Assembly: GCA_030715195.1 (NCBI GenBank) | Contig: JAUYVI010000013.1 | Location: 1-52,189 of the forward strand | Length of the DNA: 52,189 nt | Direction: 5' to 3' | From: Dongia sedimenti | Lineage (GTDB): Bacteria > Pseudomonadota > Alphaproteobacteria > Dongiales > Dongiaceae | Shown: positions 23,630 through 31,257 of the stretch, piece after piece | How the letters are laid out: every line of letters starts with the position of its first letter | How positions within the stretch are numbered: the first letter of the stretch is position 1 | The notes under the pieces: model-generated | Databases searched by the model: none | Seen by the model: only the letters and a program-made list of their open reading frames with translations | Told to the model about the DNA's origin: nothing | Position numbers and translations under genes: made by a program

Positions 23630-24739
23630 ATGGGCTGGGCGCTTCCCGATTCCGTCCGCGACTATCTCAAGGCCGCCGCCGGCGACGATGGCGCGCGCAT
23701 CGCCGGCTGCTTCGACGCCGAAGGCGAAGTGCGCGACGAGAACCGGGTGCATCGCGGACCTGCCGCCATCCGCGCCTGGGCCGAGGACAGCCGGAAGCGC
23801 TATCGCTTCACGCTGGAGGTTCGGAATGTCGAGGCCGAGGGGGACGACGTCGGCGTCATCACGCAGGTCACCGGCAACTTTCCCGGCAGCCCGGTCATGC
23901 TGCGCCATGCCTTTCGCCTGCGAAACGGCAAGATCGACAGTCTCGAGATCGGCCCGACCGACCGCCACGCCGAGTTCGCGGGCCGGCGCGTGCTGGTGAC
24001 CGGCGGGACCCAGGGGATCGGTGCCGCCACGGTGAAGCGCCTGCGCGCGGCCGGCGCCGCAGTCTTCGCCACGGCGCGCAACGCGCCGCCGGCGCTCGAA
24101 CACCCGCACCTGTTCGTCGCCGCCGATGTCGGGACCGCGGACGGCGCCCGCGCCGCGGCCGAGGCCGCGCTCGCGCAATTCGGCACCGTCGATATCGTGG
24201 TCCACAATGTCGGGGGCTCATCCGCGCCCGGCGGCGGCTTCGCGGCGCTCACCGACGAGCATTGGGCCGATGCCCTCGGCGCCAACCTACTGGCGGCCGT
24301 GCGCATCGACCGCATGCTGCTGCCGCGGATGATCGCGCAAGGCAGCGGCGTCATCGTCCACGTCTCCTCGATCCAGCGCGAGCTGCCGCTCCATGAATCG
24401 ACCTTGGCCTATGCGGCGGCAAAGGCGGCGCTCACCAATTACAGCAAGGGTCTTTCCAAGGAAGTGGCGTCGAAGGGCGTGCGTGTCGTCAGCGTCGCGC
24501 CGGGTTTCACCGAGACCGACGCGGCGACGCGGATGATCGAACGGCTCGCCGCGGCGCAAGGCACCGATACCGACACCGCGCGCCGAGGCCTGATGCAGGC
24601 GCTGGGCGGCATCCCGCTCGGCCGCCCCAACCGCCCCGATGAGGTCGCCGAGCTGATCGCCTTTCTCGCCTCGCCGCGCGCCTCCGCGATCACCGGGACC
24701 GAAGTCAGGATCGACGGCGGTAACGTGCCGACGATCTGA
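23630..24739 (+). CDS. NTF2-like/SDR fusion oxidoreductase
   Basis: A 369-residue fusion. Residues 1 to about 110 form an NTF2/SnoaL-like domain (VRDYLKAAAGDDGARIAGCFDAEGEV, later GNFPGSPVMLRHAFRLRNGKI). From about 117 a complete short-chain dehydrogenase follows: cofactor motif TGGTQGIG (124-131), HNVGG (192-196), catalytic Ser near 246-247 (HVSS), and Y261-AAA-K265; it ends with the usual ITGTEVRIDGG. The lack of an acidic residue soon after the glycine motif and the Arg in TARN hint at NADPH. The ATG has AGAGGA upstream. Divergence from HxlR suggests induction by a small reactive compound. Substrate unknown; fusion of these two folds in one chain is unusual. Confidence 0.9.
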   Translation: MGWALPDSVRDYLKAAAGDDGARIAGCFDAEGEVRDENRVHRGPAAIRAWAEDSRKRYRFTLEVRNVEAEGDDVGVITQVTGNFPGSPVMLRHAFRLRNGKIDSLEIGPTDRHAEFAGRRVLVTGGTQGIGAATVKRLRAAGAAVFATARNAPPALEHPHLFVAADVGTADGARAAAEAALAQFGTVDIVVHNVGGSSAPGGGFAALTDEHWADALGANLLAAVRIDRMLLPRMIAQGSGVIVHVSSIQRELPLHESTLAYAAAKAALTNYSKGLSKEVASKGVRVVSVAPGFTETDAATRMIERLAAAQGTDTDTARRGLMQALGGIPLGRPNRPDEVAELIAFLASPRASAITGTEVRIDGGNVPTI

Positions 24740-24821
24740 CGGAGCTTGAGCAAGCACGATCAAGACTTACGCAAAGGCCTGTGTATAGTGCCCGCACACT
24801 TCCACGTCCGGAGCCCTACGC

Positions 24822-25832
24822 ATGCCCTTCGCAACCGATCTTGAACGCAAGCTCGCCGCGGGCATCGAATCCGGCCTGTTGCGCCATCTGCATGCGGTGC
24901 TGGTCGGGCAGCACGGCCGGATCGTCCTCGAGCGCTACGATCGCGGTCCCGACGAGGCCTGGGGCGCGCCTTTGGGCGAGATCGACTTCGGCCCCGATAC
25001 GCTGCACGACCTGCGCTCGGTGACCAAGAGCATCGTCGGCCTGCTCTACGGCATCGCCCTCGACCGCGGCCTGGTGCCGCCGCCGGAAGCGCCGCTCTTT
25101 GCGCAGTTCCCCGACTATCCGGATCTCGCCGGCGATCCGGCGCGCGCCGGAATCCGCGTCGAGCATGCGCTCAGCATGACGCTCGGCCTGGAATGGGACG
25201 AGTTCACCCGGCCCTATACCGATCCCGCCAACAGCGAGATCGCTATGGAAAACGCACCGGATCGATACCGCTTCATCCTGGAACGCCCGATCACCGGCGC
25301 GCCGGGTGCACGCTGGACCTATTCCGGCGGCGCCGTGGCCCTGATGGGTGCGTTGATCGCACGCGGCAGCGGCCGGAAAATCGAGGAGTTTGCGCGCGAG
25401 GCGCTGTTCAAGCCGCTCGGCATCGCCGACTTCACCTGGTCCGCGGGGCGCGACGGCATCGCTTCTGCGGCTTCCGGTCTGCGCCTCACCGCCCGCGATC
25501 TCATGAAGATCGGCGCCCTGCTGCTGGATGGTGGTCTGTGGCAGGGCAACCGCGTCGTCAGCGAGGATTGGATCGAGCAGTCGTTTCGGCCCCGTATCGA
25601 AACCGGCGACGGCTGGCACTACGGTCGCCTCTGGTTTCTCGACGAGGCACCGATCGGCGGCGTCGCGCATCGTTGGATCGGTGGCCTCGGCAACGGCGGC
25701 CAGCGCCTCTGGCTGCAGCCGGAAACCGGCATCGCCGCGGTCATCTTCTCCGGCAGCTACAACGTGCCGGATTCCTGGGTGACCCCCATGCGTGTCTGGC
25801 GCGAGATCGTGCTGGCGAATTTCAGCGGCTGA
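24822..25832 (+). CDS. Serine beta-lactamase-like hydrolase (class C fold)
   Basis: A 336-residue serine hydrolase of the beta-lactamase/penicillin-binding-protein family. Catalytic motifs are S66-V-T-K69, Y167-S-G (replacing the usual Y-x-N), and HRWIGGLGNGGQR as the third motif. No signal peptide is visible, so it is probably cytoplasmic, and an esterase or amidase role is as likely as antibiotic hydrolysis. A TATAGT -10-like hexamer lies at 24784-24789, and CGGAG precedes the ATG, so it has its own promoter after the SDR gene. The SMP-30 gene follows after 73 bp on the same strand. Confidence 0.88.
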   Translation: MPFATDLERKLAAGIESGLLRHLHAVLVGQHGRIVLERYDRGPDEAWGAPLGEIDFGPDTLHDLRSVTKSIVGLLYGIALDRGLVPPPEAPLFAQFPDYPDLAGDPARAGIRVEHALSMTLGLEWDEFTRPYTDPANSEIAMENAPDRYRFILERPITGAPGARWTYSGGAVALMGALIARGSGRKIEEFAREALFKPLGIADFTWSAGRDGIASAASGLRLTARDLMKIGALLLDGGLWQGNRVVSEDWIEQSFRPRIETGDGWHYGRLWFLDEAPIGGVAHRWIGGLGNGGQRLWLQPETGIAAVIFSGSYNVPDSWVTPMRVWREIVLANFSG

Positions 25833-25905
25833 TTCCACGCCTATTCAGGATCGCAAATCCCGGGGTAGGATCGCGGCGCATCATTCTCAGCCGACGAGCC
25901 CGTTC

Positions 25906-26829
25906 ATGCCCACGCCCAAGATCATCGCCGCCGACCTGCAATTCCCCGAAGGTCCGGTCATCGACAAGGATGGCTCCCTCCTCGTCGTCGAGATCGAGCG
26001 CCGCACGATCACCCGGGTGAAGGACGGCAGGACCAGCATCGTCGCCGCGCTGCCCGGCGGGCCGAACGGGCTGGCCTGGGGGCCGGACGGCGCACTTTAC
26101 GTCTGCAACAATGGCGGCTTCCTGTTCGCCAAGGCCGCCGATGGCGGCAACCGGGTGAAGCCCGGCACGCCCGAGGGCTATGCCGGCGGCTGGATCGAGC
26201 GGCTGGATCCGAAGACCGGCGAGCGCCGCGTGCTCTACACGCGCTGCGGCGAGCACAACCTGGTCGGGCCCAACGACCTCGTCTTCGACGCGCATGGCGG
26301 TTTCTACTTCACCGATTACGGCAAGTTCTATCCGCGCCATCGGGTCAACGGCGGACTCTATTACGCGCTGGCCGACGGCTCGCAGATCGTCGAGGTCGCC
26401 TATCCGCTGATCAGCCCGAACGGCGTCGGCCTTTCGCCGGACGGCAAGACGGTCTATGTCGCCGAGACCGAGACCGGCCGCCTGTTCGCCTTCGATCTCG
26501 CCGAGCCCGGCAAGGCGAAGCGCGACGCGCAAAGCTTCGCGCCCCATGGTGGACGGATCCTCTACGGCGCCGGCGGCTATCAGCGCTTCGACAGCCTCGC
26601 GGTCGAGGCATCCGGCAATATCTGCATCGCCACGATCGTCTCCGCCTGCATCACCGTGGTGAGCCCCGCGGGCGCGCTGGTCGAGCAGGTGCCGACCGGC
26701 GACATCGTCACCACCAACATCTGCTTCGGCGGTGCGGATCGGAAGACGGCGTATATCACGCTCTCCAGCGGCGGCCAGCTTGCGGAAATGCCCTGGGCGC
26801 GTCCCGGCCTGGCGCTTGCCCATGGCTGA
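25906..26829 (+). CDS. SMP-30/gluconolactonase-family protein
   Basis: A 307-residue beta-propeller of the SMP-30/gluconolaconase/LRE-like family, calcium- or zinc-dependent lactonases. Metal-site and blade residues include the Glu in QFPEGPVID (near 16), the Asn in GPNGLAW and GPNDLVFD, and the Asp in GLSPDGKTVYVAET. It probably opens a sugar or other lactone. The start is ATG 25906 with a weak ribosome binding site. It overlaps the next gene by 8 bases, so the two are coupled. Confidence 0.88.
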   Translation: MPTPKIIAADLQFPEGPVIDKDGSLLVVEIERRTITRVKDGRTSIVAALPGGPNGLAWGPDGALYVCNNGGFLFAKAADGGNRVKPGTPEGYAGGWIERLDPKTGERRVLYTRCGEHNLVGPNDLVFDAHGGFYFTDYGKFYPRHRVNGGLYYALADGSQIVEVAYPLISPNGVGLSPDGKTVYVAETETGRLFAFDLAEPGKAKRDAQSFAPHGGRILYGAGGYQRFDSLAVEASGNICIATIVSACITVVSPAGALVEQVPTGDIVTTNICFGGADRKTAYITLSSGGQLAEMPWARPGLALAHG

Positions 26830-27379
26830 GCCGGCGATGGAGTTCGTCTTCTACTGCCGCGACAAGCCGAATGTCGGCGCGCTGCTCGAGCGCAATGTCG
26901 AGGCGCACTGGTCCTTCATGGACCGCTACGCCGACCGCCTGCTCACCCGCGGGCCGACGCTCACCGATGACGGCGAGACGCATACCGGCAGCCTGCATAT
27001 CGTCCGCCTCGACAGCGTCGTAGAGACCGGGACCTTCGCCTATGAGGAGCCGTTCTATCGCGCCGGTGTCTACGACGCGGTCTTCATCCGCCGCTGGCAT
27101 GACCGCCTCGGCCGCCCGATGCGCGACTTCAAACCGGATGATGACGTCCCGTTCTACCTGATCCTCGGCCATGCCGAACCACCTTCCAGTCTCGCCGCGA
27201 TGCTTGGCGACCGGCTCGCCGTCTATGGCTGGACGCAGCCGCTCGACGGCGGGGCTTGGAGCGGTTTCGCGGCGATCTTGCAGGCGCCGTCACGCCAGGC
27301 GATCAAGGACCGGCTGGCGAGCGCGCTGTTCGACGCATCGTTGGAGATCCACCGCTGGCGCATCGGCGGCCGGCACTGA
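26822..27379 (+). CDS. YCII-related domain protein
   Basis: A 185-residue protein with two ferredoxin-like YCII-type halves. The first half shows FVFYCRDKPNVGALLERNVEAHWSFMDRYADRLLTRGPTLTDDGETHTGSLHIVRLDSV, with the His and Asp typical of YCII. The second half (GWTQPLDGGAWSGFAAILQAPSRQAIKDRL) looks like a degenerate repeat. Family members are small dimeric enzymes or binding proteins of mostly unknown function. ATG 26822 overlaps the SMP-30 stop; ATG 26837 (MEFVFYC) is an alternative. Confidence 0.75.
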   Translation: MAEPAMEFVFYCRDKPNVGALLERNVEAHWSFMDRYADRLLTRGPTLTDDGETHTGSLHIVRLDSVVETGTFAYEEPFYRAGVYDAVFIRRWHDRLGRPMRDFKPDDDVPFYLILGHAEPPSSLAAMLGDRLAVYGWTQPLDGGAWSGFAAILQAPSRQAIKDRLASALFDASLEIHRWRIGGRH

Positions 27380-27383
27380 GCCG

Positions 27384-28187
27384 ATGTCCAAATTCGACCT
27401 GTTCCGCTGTCCGGTCTGCCATGCCGAGCTGGCGCTCACCGAGCGCACGCTGCGCTGCCCGCACCGGCACAGCTTCGATCTGGCGCGCACCGGCTATGTG
27501 AACCTGCTGACCGGCAATGGCGCCGTGCCGGCCGAAGGCGGGGATGGGCCGCAGCAGCTCGCACGCCGCGACGCCTTCCTGAGCAAGGGCCATTTCGACG
27601 CCGTCACCGACGCCATCCGCGGAGAACCGGGCCTGGACCTGCGCGCCATCCTCGATGCCGGCTGCGGCACCGGCCATCACCTGCGGCGCCTGGCCGGCAG
27701 CAGCGCGGCGGCCGGCCTCGACGTCTCCAAGGACGCCGCGGCCTATGCCGCCAGGCGCCACCCGGATTTCGCCTTCGCCGTGGCCGACATCTGGCGCGAC
27801 TGGCCGGTCCGCGACGCGGCCGTGGATGTCGTGCTCAGCATCTTCGCGCCGAAGAACTTCCCGGAAGCGGCCCGGGTGCTGCGCCCCGGCGGCATCCTGG
27901 CGGTGGCATTTCCCGGTCCCGATCACCTGATCGAGCTCCGCCAGGCGTTCGGCCTGCTCGACCAGGGCGAAGGCAAGGCCGACACCTATGCCGCGTCGAT
28001 GGCGGAAGTGCTCGCCCCGCCCAGCCGTCGCCATATTCGCACCACCGCCGCGCTGGACGCCGCCGACATCGCCAACGTCATCCTGATGGGCCCGAACGCT
28101 CACCGGATCCGGCCGGACTCCCTGCCGTCGGAAGGCGGTCGCGCGGTCACCTTCGATATCGAGCTGCTGATCGCGCGGAAGGAATGA
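27384..28187 (+). CDS. RlmA-like rRNA guanine-N1 methyltransferase
   Basis: A 267-residue SAM-dependent methyltransferase resembling RlmA/RrmA, which methylates G745 or G748 of 23S rRNA. The N-terminal zinc knuckle is FRCPVCHAEL with CPHRHSFD (Cys 9, 12, 25 and His 29). It is followed by ARTGYVNLL, the SAM motif ILDAGCGTGHHLRRL, AVADIWRDWPVRDAAVDVVLSIFAPKNFPEAARVLRPGG, and the late ALDAADIANVILMGPNAHR typical of the family. It starts 4 bp after the YCII stop, so it ends a three-gene operon from 25906. Confidence 0.88.
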   Translation: MSKFDLFRCPVCHAELALTERTLRCPHRHSFDLARTGYVNLLTGNGAVPAEGGDGPQQLARRDAFLSKGHFDAVTDAIRGEPGLDLRAILDAGCGTGHHLRRLAGSSAAAGLDVSKDAAAYAARRHPDFAFAVADIWRDWPVRDAAVDVVLSIFAPKNFPEAARVLRPGGILAVAFPGPDHLIELRQAFGLLDQGEGKADTYAASMAEVLAPPSRRHIRTTAALDAADIANVILMGPNAHRIRPDSLPSEGGRAVTFDIELLIARKE

Positions 28188-28287
28188 GAGCTGGGTCTTC
28201 AGGGCGAGGCGAGGCGCCCACTCCGTTCTTCCGCCGCCAACGCGATTGCACTAAACTGCTCGCGCCACTTCCCCGGGAGCCCTGGCC

Positions 28288-29037
28288 ATTCGCACGCTCA
28301 TCGCTTCCCTCATTTACGCAACCCTGCTGCTCTTTGCTTCTCCCGCCGCTGCCATCATCAACGGCAAGCCGGTCGTCGAGACCGACGCCTATGCCCATGC
28401 CGTGGTCGGTGTCGTGCCCATGGACAAGTACGACCATCCCGGCGCCTGCACCGGCATCCTGATCACGCCGCGCGCGGTCCTGACCGCGGCCCATTGCGTC
28501 TCCGGCGACGTCAAGAGCGTCATCGTGGTGTTCGACCTGAAAATCGGCGAAGCGCGCAAGGTCCCGGTGACGCGCACGGTGATCCATCCGGACTACGTGG
28601 ACGAGGAAGACAAGTTCAATGTCGGCGACATCGCCATCGTCTTCATCGCGGCGCATCAATACCCGACGGTGATCATTCCGTTCGACCACGACGTGACCTT
28701 CACCGACGGCCAGCAATTCGTGTTCGCCGGCTACGGCCGCGCCGTCTCCAACCGGTCGCGCTCGACCGGGGTGCTGCGCAAGGCATCGATCGCCGCTTCC
28801 GGCTACGACACGCCGCGCGAGGTGGCGTTGAAGCCGCTGATGGACGCCTGGCCCTGCGACGGCGATTCCGGCGGCCCGATCCTCAGGAAGGACATGAGCG
28901 GCCGCTACGCCTTGACCGGCATCATGAACGCGGTCTCCGCCGGCCCGGTCGGCGAATGCCTGTTCCAGAACTCCTTCATGACGCCGCTCCACAGCTACAG
29001 CGACTGGATCGCCTCGACCCTGGCTTCGGGCGGCTGA
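28288..29037 (+). CDS. Secreted trypsin-like (S1) serine protease
   Basis: Chymotrypsin-fold protease with triad H69 (LTAAHCV), D114 (GDIAIVF) and S194 (CDGDSGGP), numbered from 28288. Upstream of the first standard codon (GTG 28402) the frame encodes a clear signal peptide, RTLIASLIYATLLLFASPAAA, so the true start must be earlier. Back to the in-frame TAA at 28252 there is no ATG, GTG or TTG. ATT 28288 has GGGAG eight bases upstream and is the best fit; CTG 28282 is too close to that site. Signal cleavage after AAA would leave Ile-Ile-Asn-Gly as the new N-terminus, like the activated end of trypsin, so no propeptide would be needed. A 39-residue membrane ORF follows 2 bp later. Confidence 0.82.
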   Translation: MRTLIASLIYATLLLFASPAAAIINGKPVVETDAYAHAVVGVVPMDKYDHPGACTGILITPRAVLTAAHCVSGDVKSVIVVFDLKIGEARKVPVTRTVIHPDYVDEEDKFNVGDIAIVFIAAHQYPTVIIPFDHDVTFTDGQQFVFAGYGRAVSNRSRSTGVLRKASIAASGYDTPREVALKPLMDAWPCDGDSGGPILRKDMSGRYALTGIMNAVSAGPVGECLFQNSFMTPLHSYSDWIASTLASGG

Positions 29038-29039
29038 AC

Positions 29040-29159
29040 GTGCCGCAGGAGAACGAGCAAGAGCCGAAGAAGCGCCGCGGCCTGTCGCCCGGGTTGCTGC
29101 TGATGGCGGTCGTGGCTTTGGCGATCACCATCGCGGCCGCTGTAAAAAATATGAAATAG
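29040..29159 (+). CDS. Small single-pass membrane protein, 39 residues
   Basis: GTG 29040 begins 2 bp after the protease stop. The product has a charged N-terminus (MPQENEQEPKKRRGLSPG) and one hydrophobic helix (LLLMAVVALAITIAAAV), ending VKNMK. The positive cluster before the helix predicts an inside N-terminus. No family recognised. The tight spacing suggests coupling to the protease. No strong ribosome binding site is present, so expression is uncertain. Confidence 0.5.
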   Translation: MPQENEQEPKKRRGLSPGLLLMAVVALAITIAAAVKNMK

Positions 29160-29228
29160 AACTGACACAAATCCACCGGTGCGGTTATGCTTCGGCCGAT
29201 CGAAGGCCAGGGGTCCGGGGGTTGTGCC

Positions 29229-29864
29229 ATGGTGCTGAGGCTGTTTCGCAGACTGATGCCGCGCGACGAGCGCTTCGTCGAGCGGTTCTGCCGCCACTCC
29301 GCGATCGTGGTACAGGGCGCGGTGGAATTCCGCGCCATCCTGTCCGGCACCGATTACGACGCCCATTGCAAGGAGCTGTTCCGCCTCGAAGACGCGGCGG
29401 ACGAGGTCACCCGCGAGACGGTGTTCGCCGTACACCGCAGCTTCATCACGCCGTTTGACCGCTCCGAGGTGCTGGAGCTCATCACCACCCTCGACGACAC
29501 GATCGACATCATGAAGGACGCGGCGCGGCGCCTCGGGCTCTACAAGGTCGCCTACACGCCGGAGATGCTCGGCATGGCCGATTGCGCGATCCGCGCCAGC
29601 ACCTCGATCCGAGACGCGATGCCGGCCTTGAGTGCGATCGGCCGCAACGAGGCGGTCTTCCGCGAGATGCAGCAGAAGGTGCGCGCCGCCGAGAGCGAGG
29701 CCGACGATCTCCTGCAGCACGGCATGAAGGCGCTGTTCGCGGGACCGGATCCCGCCGGTGACAAGCTGGTCGGCGAGCGGGTCTACGAGCTGATCGAAGC
29801 CGTGGTCGATCGCTGCGAGGACGTGACCGACGTCATCGCCGGCATCGTCGTCGAGCACGTCTGA
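29229..29864 (+). CDS. DUF47/PhoU-like phosphate transport accessory protein
   Basis: A 211-residue all-helical protein of the DUF47 (PhoU-like) family. Landmarks are LFRLEDAADEVTRETVFAVHRSFITPFDRSEVLELITTLDDTIDIMKDAARRLGLY, with the acidic metal-binding helix motif, and VVDRCEDVTDVIAGIVVEHV near the end. DUF47 genes nearly always pair with PiT transporters, and the protein is thought to control phosphate flux. The PiT gene follows 15 bp later on the same strand. ATG 29229 is preferred over an earlier frame start at 29187. Confidence 0.93.
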   Translation: MVLRLFRRLMPRDERFVERFCRHSAIVVQGAVEFRAILSGTDYDAHCKELFRLEDAADEVTRETVFAVHRSFITPFDRSEVLELITTLDDTIDIMKDAARRLGLYKVAYTPEMLGMADCAIRASTSIRDAMPALSAIGRNEAVFREMQQKVRAAESEADDLLQHGMKALFAGPDPAGDKLVGERVYELIEAVVDRCEDVTDVIAGIVVEHV

Positions 29865-29879
29865 GCAGCGAGCTCCGCC

Positions 29880-30875
29880 ATGCTGTCCATGCATCTCCTG
29901 GTCGGGCTGATCGTGATCGCACTGGCGTTCGACTTCCTGAACGGGCTGCACGATGCGGCGAACTCGATCGCGACCGTGGTCTCGACCCGCGTGCTTTCGC
30001 CGGTCGTCGCGGTGTTCTGGGCCGCCTTCTTCAATTTCATCGCCTTCCTGGTGTTCGGCCTGCATGTCGCCAACACCATGGGCAAGGGCATCATCGATGC
30101 CAACATCGTCGATCCGGCGGTGATCTTCGGCGCGCTGATCGGCGCCATCTTCTGGAACGTGGTGACCTGGATCTACGGCATCCCATCCAGCAGCAGCCAT
30201 GCCCTGATCGGCGGCCTGGTCGGCGCCGGCATCGCGAAGGCCGGGTTCGGCGCGGTGATCTGGAGCGGCCTCGGGACGGTCGCGCTGTTCATCGTGCTCT
30301 CGCCGCTGATCGGCCTCGGCCTCGCCGGCATCCTGATGATCGCCGCCGCCTGGGCCTCGGTGCGCGCCACGCCGTTCGCGGCGGACCGGCGGTTCCGCGT
30401 GATGCAGTTCATCTCCTCCGCGCTGTTCAGCCTCGGCCATGGCGGCAATGACGCGCAGAAGACCATGGGCATCATCACCGTCCTGCTCTATTCGCAGGGC
30501 CATCTCGGCGGAGAATTCCACGTGCCGTTCTGGGTGGTGATTTCCTGCCAGGCCGCGATGGGATTGGGCACGCTCAGCGGCGGCTGGCGGATCGTGAAGA
30601 CGGTCGGCTCGAAGATCACCGACCTGAAGCCGATCCAGGGTTTCTGCGCCGAGACCGGGGGCGCGCTGGCGCTGTTCGGCGCGACCTGGCTCGGCATTCC
30701 GGTCTCGACCACCCACACCATCATCGGCGCGGTGGTCGGGGTCGGCGCCATGCGCCGCACCTCGGCGGTGCGCTGGGGTACCGCGGGCAACATCGTCATC
30801 GCCTGGGTAATCACCCTGCCCGCCGCCGCGATCGTCGGCGCGATCTTCTATGAGCTGGCGGCGCTGCTCGGATAG
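29880..30875 (+). CDS. PiT-family inorganic phosphate transporter
   Basis: A 331-residue membrane symporter moving phosphate with H+ or Na+ (family PF01384). Both signature repeats are present: DFLNGLHDAANSIATVVSTR near the N-terminus and SLGHGGNDAQKTMGI in the second half; GIPSSSSHALIGGLVGAGI and GIPVSTTHTIIGAVVGVG are the paired pore motifs. Around ten hydrophobic segments are visible. It forms a two-gene operon with the DUF47 gene. I see no Pho box before the pair, which fits low-affinity constitutive PiT uptake. Confidence 0.95.
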   Translation: MLSMHLLVGLIVIALAFDFLNGLHDAANSIATVVSTRVLSPVVAVFWAAFFNFIAFLVFGLHVANTMGKGIIDANIVDPAVIFGALIGAIFWNVVTWIYGIPSSSSHALIGGLVGAGIAKAGFGAVIWSGLGTVALFIVLSPLIGLGLAGILMIAAAWASVRATPFAADRRFRVMQFISSALFSLGHGGNDAQKTMGIITVLLYSQGHLGGEFHVPFWVVISCQAAMGLGTLSGGWRIVKTVGSKITDLKPIQGFCAETGGALALFGATWLGIPVSTTHTIIGAVVGVGAMRRTSAVRWGTAGNIVIAWVITLPAAAIVGAIFYELAALLG

Positions 30876-30905
30876 TCAGCGCCAACCGGAACAAACCACG
30901 TACGA

Positions 30906-31172
30906 CTACGGAGCGAGCGCCGCCGCCGTTTCCTTGCCCGCCGTCACCGGCAGAATCTCGAACCGGACCAGATCGGCCCATTCCGCCACCCAGCGCTGCA
31001 GCAGGGTCGCGTCGTCGCATTCCATCACCTGGAAGCAGCGGCCAAGGTCGGCCGTGACCCAGCTGGCGACGAAACTGATCCCGTCGGGCATCAGCCGGCC
31101 CTTTTCCCGGAACCGCGCGTAGACCGCCTTGGCATCCTGATCCCGAAAATGCTCGATCACCATGAACTGCAT
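30906..31172 (-). CDS. DUF3303 small protein
   Basis: An 88-residue protein of the DUF3303 family, a ferredoxin-like alpha/beta fold: begins MQFMVIEHF, then RFREKGRLMPDGISFVASWVTADLGRCFQVMECDD and LLQRWVAEWADLVRFEILPV. Function unknown; paralogues occur widely in proteobacteria as single genes. AAGGGGAG precedes the ATG. It converges on PiT with 30 bp between and is divergent from the aldehyde dehydrogenase. Confidence 0.88.
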   Translation of the reverse strand: MQFMVIEHFRDQDAKAVYARFREKGRLMPDGISFVASWVTADLGRCFQVMECDDATLLQRWVAEWADLVRFEILPVTAGKETAAALAP

Positions 31173-31257
31173 GCTGGTCTCCCCTTCGTCCCGCCCCCTT
31201 CATACCGCGGCGGAAATGGGCTAGGACACCGCCAAACTTCTCACGCGAGGACCCGAC

